This document shows positions 44,252-54,700 of a DNA stretch of 64,000 nucleotides, piece by piece. Under the pieces are notes generated by a model, which was not told the origin of the DNA, made no database searches, and saw only the letters and a program-made list of their open reading frames with translations. The stretch's first letter is position 1; every line of letters starts with the position of its first letter. The position numbers and the translations under genes were made by a program. The stretch is from NCBI RefSeq assembly GCF_014696355.1, contig NZ_JACJQA010000027.1, positions 186,001 through 250,000 of the forward strand, given 5' to 3'. Source of the DNA: Pseudanabaena sp. FACHB-1998. Lineage in GTDB: Bacteria; Cyanobacteriota; Cyanobacteriia; Pseudanabaenales; Pseudanabaenaceae.

Positions 44252-44266
44252 AATTGCAATTGCAAC
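44252..44266. promoter_or_regulatory. putative MarR operator, copy 3
   Basis: AATTGCAATTGCAAC, identical to copy 1, 24 bases before the chosen marR ATG. Confidence 0.55.
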
Positions 44267-44289
44267 CAATTTTTCGCATACTGGTAGCT

Positions 44290-44733
44290 ATGTCAACCAA
44301 TCCCGCCCTAGATCCTTTGCGAAGTTCCGTTTGGCGATCGCTTTTGACCGTTCATACCAAGCTGCTAGATCGCATTGCCCAAAAACTTGACCGAGCCGAA
44401 CTGCCACCTTTGGAGTGGTATGACGTACTACTCGCGCTCAAAGAATCTCCCGATCAGAGTTTGCGTCTGAGCGAACTAGCCGAAAAAGTACTATTAACCC
44501 GCAGCAATCTAACGCGATTAGTTGATCGCCTCGAAAAAGCCGACTTGCTCTATCGAAAATCTTGCCCAAATGATCGGCGCGGAACCTATGCCGTATTAAC
44601 CGAGGCAGGTTTAGCAATGCAGCAAAAAATGTGGATAGTCTACGCTGAAGGGATTTATGAACATTTTGCTAGTCACATCTCCGAGGATGAGGCGAAAACT
44701 TTACAGCAAATATGCGATCGGCTATTGAGCTAA
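44290..44733 (+). CDS. MarR-family transcriptional regulator
   Basis: This 147-residue winged-helix regulator shows LRLSELAEKVLLTRSNLTRL (recognition helix) and the wing segment RKSCPNDRRGTYAVLTEAG, both typical of MarR. I place the start at 44290 because the upstream ATG at 44254 lies inside the third operator-like repeat. It is divergent from the GST gene and probably represses both. Confidence 0.88.
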   Translation: MSTNPALDPLRSSVWRSLLTVHTKLLDRIAQKLDRAELPPLEWYDVLLALKESPDQSLRLSELAEKVLLTRSNLTRLVDRLEKADLLYRKSCPNDRRGTYAVLTEAGLAMQQKMWIVYAEGIYEHFASHISEDEAKTLQQICDRLLS

Positions 44734-44787
44734 TTTCCTGCTTCTCAGTTTAAGCGTGTTAGAGCTGTTGCCATTCTTGCTAGGACA

Positions 44788-44840
44788 CAAACCAGAAGAC
44801 GAGTTGCGGCGCGAAGCGCCGCAACTCGTCTTCTGGTTTG
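44788..44840. repeat. perfect 25-bp palindrome with GAA loop
   Basis: The centre is CGC-GAA-GCG. It shares GAGTTGCGGCGC with the palindromes at 33462 and 48363. Confidence 0.7.
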
Positions 44841-44848
44841 CATAAAAA

Positions 44849-44870
44849 ATCCCCACCAAAAGGCGGGGAT
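44849..44870 (-). terminator. intrinsic terminator of the HLIP gene
   Basis: On the minus strand, ATCCCCGCC-TTTT-GGTGGGGAT is followed by TTTT, a standard intrinsic terminator. Confidence 0.75.
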
Positions 44871-44922
44871 AAATAATCGTTTTTACTTTGTCTTAAACAC
44901 TTTGATTGGTAACAGGCAAGTC

Positions 44923-45132
44923 TTATAGATTCCCTAACCACCAAATCAACCCATGCCCCGTAGATACTTCAAGAATAAGGAGAGAGACGAAACCGATCAT
45001 GGCAAGGCGACCGTTTAGTAATTCTGCATAAGGTGTAAAACCAGCTTTGTCGCTTTCTTCGACATACATCTTTGGTTCAACTGCGAAGTTGTTGAGAACG
45101 CCTCTTTCATCAACTCTGTAACTGTTAGCCAT
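44923..45132 (-). CDS. high-light-inducible protein (HLIP/Scp)
   Basis: This 69-residue thylakoid protein has a single membrane helix with the chlorophyll-binding signature [20 protein letters not shown] (Glu and Asn-Arg positions as in light-harvesting antennae). HLIPs bind chlorophyll and carotenoid and protect photosystem II and chlorophyll synthesis under high light. The N-terminal 35 residues are hydrophilic. Confidence 0.93.
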   Translation of the reverse strand: MANSYRVDERGVLNNFAVEPKMYVEESDKAGFTPYAELLNGRLAMIGFVSLLILEVSTGHGLIWWLGNL

Positions 45133-45247
45133 TGCTTTAACCTCTGTGTTAGTTCCTTATGTAAATAAATATAACAAAATGTTTCGAGATATTAATCTAG
45201 CTAAGGGCATGGATGATAGGTTAGCCGCACCTATACAAAGAGGTATG

Positions 45248-45288
45248 CACAAAGGGTGGGCTTGACATTGCCAAGCCTACCCTTTGTG
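45248..45288 (-). terminator. hairpin after ileS
   Basis: CACAAAGGGTGGGCTTG pairs with CAAGCCTACCCTTTGTG, apart from one wobble, 13 bases beyond the ileS stop. Confidence 0.6.
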
Positions 45289-45300
45289 ATGTGAAGAGAT

Positions 45301-48198
45301 TTAGAAATTACCTGCTAATGCGCTGACGCAGCGATCGCATACATGCGGATGCTCGGTAGACTCACCGATATGCGTAGAGTAGTTCCAGCAACGGGGACAT
45401 TTATCGCCATCAGCTTTGACAACTGCAATCTTAAGGTTGTCGGTTTCACCCGTGAAGTCAGTAACAGGTAACTCTTCTACAATCTCAGCTTGAGAGACGA
45501 TGAACAGATAACGTAGTTCTGCACCGAGAGAATTTAGATAATCCTTTTGAGTTGCGTCTGATACAGATAGCAAAACTTTGGCTTCTAAGGGAGCGCCGAT
45601 CAGTTTGCCAGTTCTGGCTGCTTCGAGAACCTTATTTACTTCCGATCGCACTTCGCGAAGATATTCCCATTTGGTGGCAAGTTCGGGCTTGTGCCATTCA
45701 GAATGCACAGTGAACCAACCTGATTGGAAAACAGACTTAGTCGGTGCAGGATAGGGTAGGTATTGCCAGATATCCTCGGCGGTGTGGCTTAAAACAGGGG
45801 CGATCGCCTTGGCAATTGCCTCTAGGCAATACATCAATACAGTCTGGCAACTGCGGCGACGGGGCATATCGGGCGCACTGATATAGAGGCGATCCTTGGC
45901 AATATCCAAATAGAAGTTAGATAAATCGACTGTGCAGAAGTTTTGGATGGCTTGAAAGAATCGCGAGAATTGGAACTTGTCGTAGGCTTCGGTGATGTCT
46001 TTGGTGACTTCGGAGAGACGATGCAGGATATAGCGATCGCTTTCGGTGAGATCGGCATAGGGCACTAAATGTTCAGCAGGTTGAAAATCAAAGAGATTGC
46101 TGAGCAAGAATCTTGCCGTATTGCGAATCTTGCGCGACACATCGGACATTTGCGCCAAAATCGTCTTGCCGACAGGAACATCACTGCTATAGTCCACACT
46201 TGCCGCCCAGAGACGGATCACATCAGCACCGTATGGCGGTTCTTTCTTTTGGTCTTTACCGCCATTGATCACCACCATCGGATTGACAATATTGCCAAGG
46301 GATTTACTCATTTTCTGACCCTTCTCATCTAGCAAAAAGCCATGAGTTAGCACCGTCTTGTAAGGTGCGTAGCCATTGGTTGCCACGCTGGTCAAGAGGG
46401 ACGATTGGAACCAGCCACGATGTTGATCGGAGCCTTCTAGATAAATGTCCGCAGGATAGTTTAGTTCGTAGGGAACTAGCTTAGAATCATGGCTCTCACC
46501 ACCAAGTACGGCCGCCCATGAAGAACCCGAGTCAAACCAGACATCCATCGTATCCGTACCTTTGCGATACTTACGACCGTTATTTTTATAGGTTTCAGGA
46601 AGCAAATCTTCTACTTCCTTTTCCCACCAAACATCGGAGCCATATTCACAAATTAGTGCTTGAATATGGGTAACGGTTTCTTCGGTGAGTAGAGGCTCAT
46701 TAGTTTCTTCGTCATAAAAGACGGGAATCGGTACACCCCAAGTGCGCTGCCGAGAAATACACCAGTCTGATCGCTCTTGTACCATTGAGGTAATCCGATT
46801 CTCGCCAACCGCAGGAATCCAATTAACTTCTTTAATGGACTTTAAAGATTCCTCGCGGAAACCATCCACAGAGGCAAACCATTGCTCAGTGGCGCGAACA
46901 ATCACAGGCTTTTTAGTACGCCAATCGTAGGGATATTTATGGTTATAGGCTTCTTCTTTAATCAGAGTTCCATTCGCGGTCAAGATTTCCACAACTTTGG
47001 CATTACCTTCTTTGAGAACGCTCAAACCTGCTAATTCTTCCCCAGCATCTTCATTAAAAATGCCGCGATCATCGACAATGGAGATCATGCCCAGCTGATA
47101 TTTTCTGCCTACTACAAAGTCATCTTGACCATGATTAGGAGCCGTGTGGACTAAGCCTGTACCTGATTCGGCGGTAACATGATCGCCTAGCACAATTGGA
47201 CTAGGGCGATCGCTAATAGGATGTTTAGCGATTGTTCCTTCCAACACATCGCCTTTAAAAGTATATTTAACTTCCAAAGCTTGCTCAAAGGTGGCGGCTA
47301 GCTTCTCAACCAACTCTGTGGCGACGATATAGTTCTTGTCACCAGCAGCAACGATGCTATAGCTGAGATGAGGATTGGCGCTAATACCCAAGTTGGCAGG
47401 GATCGTCCAAGGGGTAGTTGTCCAAATTACAGCATGGAGATTATCAGGGGAGGCGATCGCCTCAAATATCGCTTTTAACTTCTCGCTAGATTGGGTGATA
47501 GGGAAAGCCACATAGATACTACGCGAAATATGATTTTCAGGATATTCCAATTCCGCTTCCGCCAGCGCCGTATGGGAACTGGGCGACCAGTAGACAGGTT
47601 TCAAACCACGGTAAATATAGCCTTTCAAAGCCATCTTCGCGAATACGCCAATCTGCGCTGCTTCATACTCAGGCTTGAGCGTATAGTAGGCGTTTTCGTA
47701 ATCACCCCACACCCCCAAGCGCTTAAAGACTCCCGCCTGTTCTTCAATAGTTTGCAGTGCAAATTCCTTTGCTCTTTGTCGCAACTGTAAAGGCGTAAGA
47801 TTAACCCGTTCTTCAGCTTTGATATTTTGCAAAACCTTAAGCTCAATTGGCAAGCCATGACAGTCCCAACCTAGGACATAGCGAGCTTTGCGTCCCCGCA
47901 AAAGTTGATAGCGATTAATAATATCTTTCAACGATTTGCCCAAGGCATGACCCATGTGCAGTGTCCCATTGGCGTATGGGGGACCATCATGGAGGGTAAA
48001 AATATCACCTTTATTATTAGCGCTTAATTCTTCGTAAATGCCCTGCTCTGCCCAAAACTTTTGAATCTCTGGCTCACGAATAATTGCATTTGCCCGCATC
48101 GAAAAGTCAGTTTGCGGCAAGTTAACGGTGTCCTTATATTCGCTTAATTCGTCAGGACTCGCGAGATTCTTTGATTTGGCTTTAGGAGCAGAGGTCAT
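45301..48198 (-). CDS. ileS: isoleucyl-tRNA synthetase
   Basis: This 965-residue class I synthetase charges tRNA-Ile. The HIGH signature is seen as DGPPYANGTLHMGHALGK (HMGH), the KMSKS loop as KMSKSLGN, and an editing domain between. The C-terminus carries a zinc-binding pair CPRCWNYSTHIG and HVCDRC, typical of the bacterial type. It is a single gene flanked by hairpins on both sides. Confidence 0.97.
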   Translation of the reverse strand: MTSAPKAKSKNLASPDELSEYKDTVNLPQTDFSMRANAIIREPEIQKFWAEQGIYEELSANNKGDIFTLHDGPPYANGTLHMGHALGKSLKDIINRYQLLRGRKARYVLGWDCHGLPIELKVLQNIKAEERVNLTPLQLRQRAKEFALQTIEEQAGVFKRLGVWGDYENAYYTLKPEYEAAQIGVFAKMALKGYIYRGLKPVYWSPSSHTALAEAELEYPENHISRSIYVAFPITQSSEKLKAIFEAIASPDNLHAVIWTTTPWTIPANLGISANPHLSYSIVAAGDKNYIVATELVEKLAATFEQALEVKYTFKGDVLEGTIAKHPISDRPSPIVLGDHVTAESGTGLVHTAPNHGQDDFVVGRKYQLGMISIVDDRGIFNEDAGEELAGLSVLKEGNAKVVEILTANGTLIKEEAYNHKYPYDWRTKKPVIVRATEQWFASVDGFREESLKSIKEVNWIPAVGENRITSMVQERSDWCISRQRTWGVPIPVFYDEETNEPLLTEETVTHIQALICEYGSDVWWEKEVEDLLPETYKNNGRKYRKGTDTMDVWFDSGSSWAAVLGGESHDSKLVPYELNYPADIYLEGSDQHRGWFQSSLLTSVATNGYAPYKTVLTHGFLLDEKGQKMSKSLGNIVNPMVVINGGKDQKKEPPYGADVIRLWAASVDYSSDVPVGKTILAQMSDVSRKIRNTARFLLSNLFDFQPAEHLVPYADLTESDRYILHRLSEVTKDITEAYDKFQFSRFFQAIQNFCTVDLSNFYLDIAKDRLYISAPDMPRRRSCQTVLMYCLEAIAKAIAPVLSHTAEDIWQYLPYPAPTKSVFQSGWFTVHSEWHKPELATKWEYLREVRSEVNKVLEAARTGKLIGAPLEAKVLLSVSDATQKDYLNSLGAELRYLFIVSQAEIVEELPVTDFTGETDNLKIAVVKADGDKCPRCWNYSTHIGESTEHPHVCDRCVSALAGNF

Positions 48199-48362
48199 GG
48201 TTCTAAATTAGGTCAAATTTTGTTAAGGTTTACCACCCATTATGCAACAGGATTGGCTGTACAGTCATTTATTTATCTGGGACAAGCCCAAGAGTCCGAA
48301 CGTCAAGCAAGCAATGAAATAGACCATATCTATAACAAAGCAAGAGTTAGCTAGTACAAACC

Positions 48363-48417
48363 AAAACCCAAAAAGCGAGTTGCGGCGCTTCGCGCCGCAA
48401 CTCGCTTTTTGGGTTTT
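48363..48417. repeat. perfect 26-bp palindrome with TTC loop
   Basis: The centre is CGC-TTC-GCG. The inner 41 bases are identical to those of 33462-33504, about 15 kb away, while the outer bases differ. Confidence 0.75.
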
Positions 48418-48496
48418 ATGTCCTAAGCAAAACTTTGCTACACAAGAAAAGAGTTAGCTCATTTCTGGTTTTATAACAAATCTAGTAAGAGTTTTA

Positions 48497-48529
48497 AAAA
48501 CTAAAAATGGCTACGCTATTTTTAGTTTT
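48497..48529 (-). terminator. 15-bp palindrome with TAC loop after hpsD
   Basis: AAAACTAAAAATGGC, TAC and the near-complement follow the hpsD stop at 48538. It is a likely terminator of the hps transcript. Confidence 0.6.
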
Positions 48530-48537
48530 GGTATAAC

Positions 48538-49230
48538 TTAACTACAGGCAGTGTCTTTACCTGTTGACAAAGCCCCAAGCAAAGTTTGGATTTTGATCCA
48601 ACTTGTTCTTTTTCTACCTGTTGTATTAGTTGTCGATAAGTTAATGCAAATGGGAACTTGAGAAGATTTATAGATAAATCCACGGGAATCAAATTCAATA
48701 GTTACTGGGCTAAGCTGAGCATTAGGAGAAGTATTGTCGATCACCGATGCAATAGTGATGCCTTTTTCTAAGCTTTGTTCTACTCCAGAATCGGTGCGGA
48801 CATTGTCTAGACGTAAGGTTGCATCTGATGACGCGGAAAAAGTTGAAGCGGAAGATGTAAAGGTAATGCGCGATCGCTTGCTGTTAGTAACGGTTTGGGA
48901 GTCACTTGTTTGACGAACCTTGGCATCGGATTGAGCCGCCTTAATGGCCGCAAAGATTTTTGTTTGAGAAGAATTAAGGCGTTGATTGTCTACAAAACTA
49001 ACCCACGAAGGGGCCACGATCGCACTCAATATACCAATGATAATCATCACGACAAGGACTTCGATTAAAGTAAATCCTCGATTGGTATAGCGATCGCCAG
49101 AGGTTCTAGATGCATATACAAATTTAGATTTGCGCTTCATAGAGAAACTATGAGCCACCATCAGAACCAAACGGTTCAGGGATTTACTAAGTATTCTTAA
49201 AGGTAAACAACAAAAGTTATAAATAGACAT
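48538..49230 (-). CDS. hpsD: pseudopilin HpsD-like (GspH type)
   Basis: This prepilin-like protein of about 230 residues has a cleavage site G|FTLIEVLVVMIIIGILSAIV with Glu at +5, followed by helix and a beta-rich C-terminal domain as in GspH. I start it at 49230, where AAGGTGAATAAA precedes the ATG; that gives a 52-residue leader, and an internal ATG 22 residues before the cleavage site is possible. It is the last gene of an hpsA-B-C-D series, which in Nostoc is linked to polysaccharide secretion and gliding. Confidence 0.8.
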   Translation of the reverse strand: MSIYNFCCLPLRILSKSLNRLVLMVAHSFSMKRKSKFVYASRTSGDRYTNRGFTLIEVLVVMIIIGILSAIVAPSWVSFVDNQRLNSSQTKIFAAIKAAQSDAKVRQTSDSQTVTNSKRSRITFTSSASTFSASSDATLRLDNVRTDSGVEQSLEKGITIASVIDNTSPNAQLSPVTIEFDSRGFIYKSSQVPICINLSTTNTTGRKRTSWIKIQTLLGALSTGKDTACS

Positions 49231-49246
49231 TTTATTCACCTTAAAA

Positions 49247-50827
49247 TTAATTGGACTTAATACCAACACTGCTTCGACCAAAACTCCTTACATCGGCAGT
49301 AGGAAAAAATGAGATATTACTTTGCTTAGGCTGGCGATCGTTAAAAGGAATTGATAAACGTGCAAGGGCATTGCCACGCAAGAAAATCCTAACGCTTGTT
49401 CTCTCAGGAGCAACGCAGGCATAAAAGCTACTTAAACGTGAAGGATTAACCGTAGGACTCGCAAAATCTGGTGGAATTCTTTGAGTAATGACCCCAGAAG
49501 TAGTAGTTGAGGATGCAGGATTACTATTACCTACTCCAACGGATGCATCGTCACAATCAGGATTAGAAGGAGAAGTTACACCAGTAATAGTATTTGCAGC
49601 AACGTTTTTACCTACGGGAATGCTGATACCTGCTGAGGCAACAGCAGTTGAACCAGTGCCAGCAGCAGTACTGTTACCACCCTGAGCCGCCGTGTAGGCA
49701 GTATCATCCATAAAATCCACTAAAGTCACAAAAGGACTTTGAGTAAAATTATAGTTGTCAAACTGCTGCCATATTTTCGCGAGAGAAGTTAGAGTACCCG
49801 CTCCTGCAAAGTCAATGCGGTTAAATCCGGGGTCTGGACTGATGAAGTAATTAGTAGTATCTGTTAGAAAGATATTAGTTGTGCTGGAAGTCGTGCTTGG
49901 TGGCACAGGCGGAACGGTGACAGTACTAGAAATTATAAAAGGAGAAGTGGCATTAGGTCGTCTGGTTGTTGCTTTGTCTGTTGGACACTTGCTAGCATCG
50001 CTAATAGTTCCACCAGCACCACAAAACCATGTATATCCATCTTTTAGTTCCCACCGCAAAATTCGTGCTGTTTTTGACCAAGTATTACTAACTAGACTTG
50101 TATCGTTTTTGAGGTAGTAGGCAACCAAGGAATAAACATATCGGTTACCGCCATAGGGCGTAAGATATGGATTAGTAGCTGTTGATGTGGATTTGCAATT
50201 TGTCAGCAATGGTTGAGCGGGTACTACAGGCGAAGTCTGAGCGGCAATATCTATATAAGGCATACAGCCAATAAGCTCCGTTGATGGAGAAACTGAAGGC
50301 TTGCTATAGGTTCCTGTAGATAGAGGATCATAGGTATAGCGCTTCCAAAAGACTAAGATGGGAGTACAGGTAGTAGCGGTTTCAGTAGAACGAAAACATT
50401 CGTTTTCATTGTTTGTTGTACCCTGTTGAGCATGGGGTAATTGCCGAAAAATACCATCCTTAGCGGTTTTGTTAGCAGCACTTCCAGTTTCATCAGTTCC
50501 ATAGATACCTTCAGATCCATAAATGTAAATAGCTTCTTGCAGATCATCAGCGATGTAGTTAATGGCAGCTTGGAGTTCCTCTTGAGCATTTGATTTGGCG
50601 GTTTCCTTCCGATCGCTATCTAATACACCCACTAAGAAACCTAGTAGCGTTGTTACTAAAGCTGCCGCAATTAAGGAGGCAATTAATAACTCCAGCAAGG
50701 TAAAACCAAAGGCTAAACCTTGACGGCGATAGGTTTTGGGCGATCGCCTAAAAACTTGTCTCAATACCTTGGGCATAAGTAATTTAGGTAATCGTAACCC
50801 TAGTAGTCGGGAAAACAGATTTTTCAT
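49247..50827 (-). CDS. hpsC: pseudopilin HpsC-like (PilW/GspJ type)
   Basis: This 526-residue prepilin has a basic leader (RRSPKTYRRQGLAF), cleavage G41|F42 and Glu at +5 (FTLLELLIASLIAAALV). A long Ser/Thr/Asn-rich C-terminal region contains several Cys. It is much larger than ordinary GspJ. AGGATATCAGG lies before the ATG. It is separated by 21 bases from hpsB and 16 from hpsD, so the three are probably one transcript. Confidence 0.82.
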   Translation of the reverse strand: MKNLFSRLLGLRLPKLLMPKVLRQVFRRSPKTYRRQGLAFGFTLLELLIASLIAAALVTTLLGFLVGVLDSDRKETAKSNAQEELQAAINYIADDLQEAIYIYGSEGIYGTDETGSAANKTAKDGIFRQLPHAQQGTTNNENECFRSTETATTCTPILVFWKRYTYDPLSTGTYSKPSVSPSTELIGCMPYIDIAAQTSPVVPAQPLLTNCKSTSTATNPYLTPYGGNRYVYSLVAYYLKNDTSLVSNTWSKTARILRWELKDGYTWFCGAGGTISDASKCPTDKATTRRPNATSPFIISSTVTVPPVPPSTTSSTTNIFLTDTTNYFISPDPGFNRIDFAGAGTLTSLAKIWQQFDNYNFTQSPFVTLVDFMDDTAYTAAQGGNSTAAGTGSTAVASAGISIPVGKNVAANTITGVTSPSNPDCDDASVGVGNSNPASSTTTSGVITQRIPPDFASPTVNPSRLSSFYACVAPERTSVRIFLRGNALARLSIPFNDRQPKQSNISFFPTADVRSFGRSSVGIKSN

Positions 50828-50848
50828 GATCCTGATATCCTCATATAA

Positions 50849-51637
50849 TTAATTCCCAATGCCTTGCTTAATACTCTCGAGATTATTATTAATAGTGGGT
50901 AATATCTGAGCTCGCATTGTCACTAATGGACAAAGCCTCGAAGTGGTATTTGCAAAAGCTAGTTTATTTCTTACGCATTCAGGCTCATTCCCAGTTTTTA
51001 AAGTTAGCCCATTAGTCAAAGCATCGGAGCGATATACCCTCACGGCAAACCAAAAGCCACGATTATTGAGATCGCTAAAATTAGGATCTGATTGTGTGGG
51101 ACCACTTCTCATGGGTTGCACAAATAGATCTTGGGGATCGCCTACATTAAAGCCATTACCATTTGTATCCACACAGGCTCCCTTGACTGTGGCAACCCCA
51201 AAGACTGCTTGGGTCACCTGAGCGCAACTGGTAGTACTAGCAGAAATATTTGTCGTAATTGGTGGATTGATCGACTCAAAGGTATATTGAAACTGAGCAT
51301 TGGGAGCACTGGCAACAATGATATTTGGGAAAACCCCTGCATTAATGCCGCCGCCTCTCACTGCGTCGATATATGATCTTGCAGCTTGAGTGGCTTGATC
51401 TACTCGCCTAGCATTGATCCTGGCAGAGGTCGAGAGCGCAACCATCGGCGCGATCGCCACGATCACAATGCTCACAACTGCTACACCAACTAATGCTTCT
51501 AGTAGCGAAAAGCCAGTATCATCAGCACTCAAATTGCTAGACCTTCTTATCTTAAAGAGATGGGCAAGATAGGTAGATAGAAACATTTGAATCTTTGTTG
51601 GTTGATAGTCCATAGCTTTGCAATTTAGATCTAACAT
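50849..51637 (-). CDS. hpsB: pseudopilin HpsB-like (PilV/GspI type)
   Basis: This 262-residue prepilin has cleavage site G42|F43 with Glu at +5 (FSLLEALVGVAVVSIVIVAI). The C-terminal domain has a VRGGGINAGVFPNI segment and Cys residues that may bridge. Alternative starts lie at residues 9 and 18. It is positioned directly after hpsA, as in Nostoc. Confidence 0.8.
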   Translation of the reverse strand: MLDLNCKAMDYQPTKIQMFLSTYLAHLFKIRRSSNLSADDTGFSLLEALVGVAVVSIVIVAIAPMVALSTSARINARRVDQATQAARSYIDAVRGGGINAGVFPNIIVASAPNAQFQYTFESINPPITTNISASTTSCAQVTQAVFGVATVKGACVDTNGNGFNVGDPQDLFVQPMRSGPTQSDPNFSDLNNRGFWFAVRVYRSDALTNGLTLKTGNEPECVRNKLAFANTTSRLCPLVTMRAQILPTINNNLESIKQGIGN

Positions 51638-51676
51638 AACCCACCATCGTCAAGGTAAAAAGGATAGTAAAAAATG

Positions 51677-51727
51677 AATAAATTTATGATTTGCTTTACC
51701 TTTGGTAAAGCAAATCATAAATTTATT
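51677..51727 (-). terminator. perfect 24-bp palindrome with TTT loop between hpsA and hpsB
   Basis: It touches the last base of the hpsA stop codon and could attenuate the pseudopilin genes downstream. Confidence 0.65.
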
Positions 51728-54700
51728 TACTGATAAATAGAGCTAGGAACCGTGTTGCTAGTAGTAGTGCCATCACCACCATAGATAGTCTTTTTACAAT
51801 CACTACGCAGGTCACCACCACGCAAAGCACGTCTTACATAGTTGGTAGGTTCTGTACCTAAACTTTGCCTCAGGGTGGGATTAATCAACGCAGTGCTAGC
51901 ATTAGTAGCCGTCGGATCACTTGGTTCCAAAGCACAGAGCAGGGTTGTAATCCAAGGGTCATCAGCATTAACTTCTCGGAAGTATTCATTAGCCCCAGCG
52001 ATCGGTGACGCAAAGCGCTCTGCAAATAAGTCGGGTTGCTGCGTTAACAAGCCCACATCAAATCCCCACAAACGAATTGGTGGTGAGTAATAGGGAAGAC
52101 GATTAACAGTTACAGACATATATTGCAGGTTAAATCCACTAACATTGCGACCGTTAGATTGTCCAGACGTAGCTGGAATCGCAGGATTTAAGAATACGGT
52201 CAGCGAGTCGGCAACCGCTGATGTGCCGTAGTTAATAGGTGCTGTCGGTGAGTAGGGAGCTGTGGCAAATTTGCTCTTGGTATTTTGAATAAAACCACCA
52301 GAAATCTTCAGAGGAACGTCATCCCAGTTTTCTAGTAAGCGGATAAAGTTTGCTAGTCCACCACCTGTTTCACCAGTGGATATAGGAGTGTCGCTAGCAC
52401 TACCAGAACCATCAACCCAAATCGTGCTTGAAGTCTTATAGGGAACTCCATTTCTAGAAGGTGTCGTACCTGCTACAAAGTAGACATTTACTTCAGTTCT
52501 AACGGGGCGAATTGTCCATCGAGCCGTAGAATCATCGATCGCTGGGTTACCATTAATCCCTCCAAAAACTGAGGGAGGAGCAGGCTGAGAAATATCTTCG
52601 GAGGCATCAGTGGCTTTAGGTACATTAATCTGCAATACGGGCAGCAGATCAGGCTGATCAACCGAGGTCATCGCCACAAAGAGAGTTTCATTATTGATCT
52701 TTGCAGCATCGCCCCATAGACCAAGGAAACGCACGCCTCTAAACGAAGAAAACTTATTTCTTACTTGCATTACCGAAGTATTGTCTTCTGATGGCGTACT
52801 GGTAGCATCGCTAGTATTACCGAAGAAGTTGCCAGTCAGAATATTAGGATTACCTTGAGAACCCTCAAAAATAAAACTAGGCTCTGCTGCTAGTGCAAAA
52901 TCTTGACCGCCTGTGATATTCGTAATCTCAGCAGGACAACCACTAGCAGGGGTGGGTGGTGAACAGTCAACTTCAGGTTGAGGTGGCTTTAATAACGAAA
53001 CTCCAAACCTAGAAGAATTCCCATTGCTGCCGTTATTGTAAAGAACGTAATAAGTAGTATTCGCGCTTAAGGGAGCGGGAACTGGATTAGTCTTATTAGA
53101 AAAAATAAGACGCTGACCGTAAGCTATTCGGGGATCTTTACCATTCCCGGGAACGAGTAGGAACTTACCGCTACTGGTCTTAATATCTAATCGACTTTGA
53201 GTGCGCGATGATACCCAGAAGATGTTATTGGGATCGACTCCATCTAAACTAACTTGCAAGCCCTTAAAGTTAATACTTTCTTGGAAATCTCCTCTCAATA
53301 TAAATACAGGACTAGGGCCACGTCTTAAACTTGTTGCTGTACATGTGCTTTCTGCGGCTGTTGAGTCAGGATTAACACAATTAGCTCTAAAGGTAATCTT
53401 GCCTGTCAATTCGCGAGTGCCACCATCAAGGATGCCAATATTATTGAGGTTAAATACGTGGACTCTATTGTCGGCAAAAGTATTAATTGCTCTCAACGAT
53501 AAATCAATCGTACTAGTATTAGGAGATGTCCCTGTACCTAGATCCCTCGTGCCAGTGCCATCGGCTTTTTTGGTAAAGTCGGGCTGCAATCCTACAAAAG
53601 CAGCATTTCCAGGTAAGAGGTTGAGACTTAGTAAGCCACTACCACCTGATAAGGAGACTGTATCCTTTTTTTGACTACCAGTAGCTGTGGTTGTCGTTGT
53701 GGCTATCCTACCTACAAAATTACGAATTGCTCGACCGGGAGTTCCATCGCCCTGAGCGCAACTACCACCTGAAATATCAGTTTTACCAAGAACCGATCGC
53801 TCGATCGCTTGATACTTTCTGGTTCTGCCCGTACCACCACAAACGACAAAGCTAGTCGCGGGTTCCGTTGTACTCTGTACCCCAAAGCCTGATCCTGCAC
53901 CTGCTAGAGCGGTATTGTCTGAAGGGTAATGAGGATTGTAAGGAAGGTTGAGATTGAGCAAAGTTGGGACGCTGGCATTCGATTCGCCATCGGCAAAGGC
54001 ATTGCCAAAGGTATATTTTTTAGAAATACAGCGATCGTCTACCCGACCAGTCGTCAAATCCATACAAGGAGTCGGCGGTAAAATCAACGAACCCTTGCTA
54101 TTGAGATTGGCTCTCAAGGTTCCTGTATCACCAGCACCAATGAAGGGGAAGCTAAGATTATTAATAAATAAGTTTCTATCACTTTGATGACGAACAGATA
54201 CAGTCTCTCCTGGGAAGTCATTACTCGAAGCAGATGTGCGATACCATAACGTCCTACTCACCCTAGTTGGTCTAGTTCTTGTCATTTGCTTGGTGGTATC
54301 AGCCGCAGGATCATCGGAGTTACTAATTGGTCTGGTGAAGTTACCAGGCAACATCGGAATTTCACCACCTGCGGCAGGACGAGGCGGAATATTGGGGAAG
54401 ATGTCCGTTCTTTCCGTAGGGGAGTCTAAGCTCTGATTTCCATTAATATCGTCACCCCATACATAACGTCCGCCATTTGTACCTGAGCTTTCTGTGTTAG
54501 ACGGTGGATTAAATGGACGGAAGAAAATATCACCTGAAGCATGGGGGAAAGGATAAGCCGCAGCAGGAGCCATCATCGAGAAAGGCATTACTGAAGAGGT
54601 GGTCTGAAGTTTTGCAAATACTGGAGAGAATAAGGAACCTTCCCCACCGCCTTGTATAGGTGTGGGCGAAGGTGAAGGTGTGGGGGTAGGTGTAGTTGTA

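Larger units (their letters stand above)
48199..48537. other. intergenic region, hpsD-ileS
   Basis: This 339-bp gap between minus-strand genes holds two palindromes (48363-48417 and 48497-48529) and the ileS promoter region. I see no coding frame. Confidence 0.55.
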
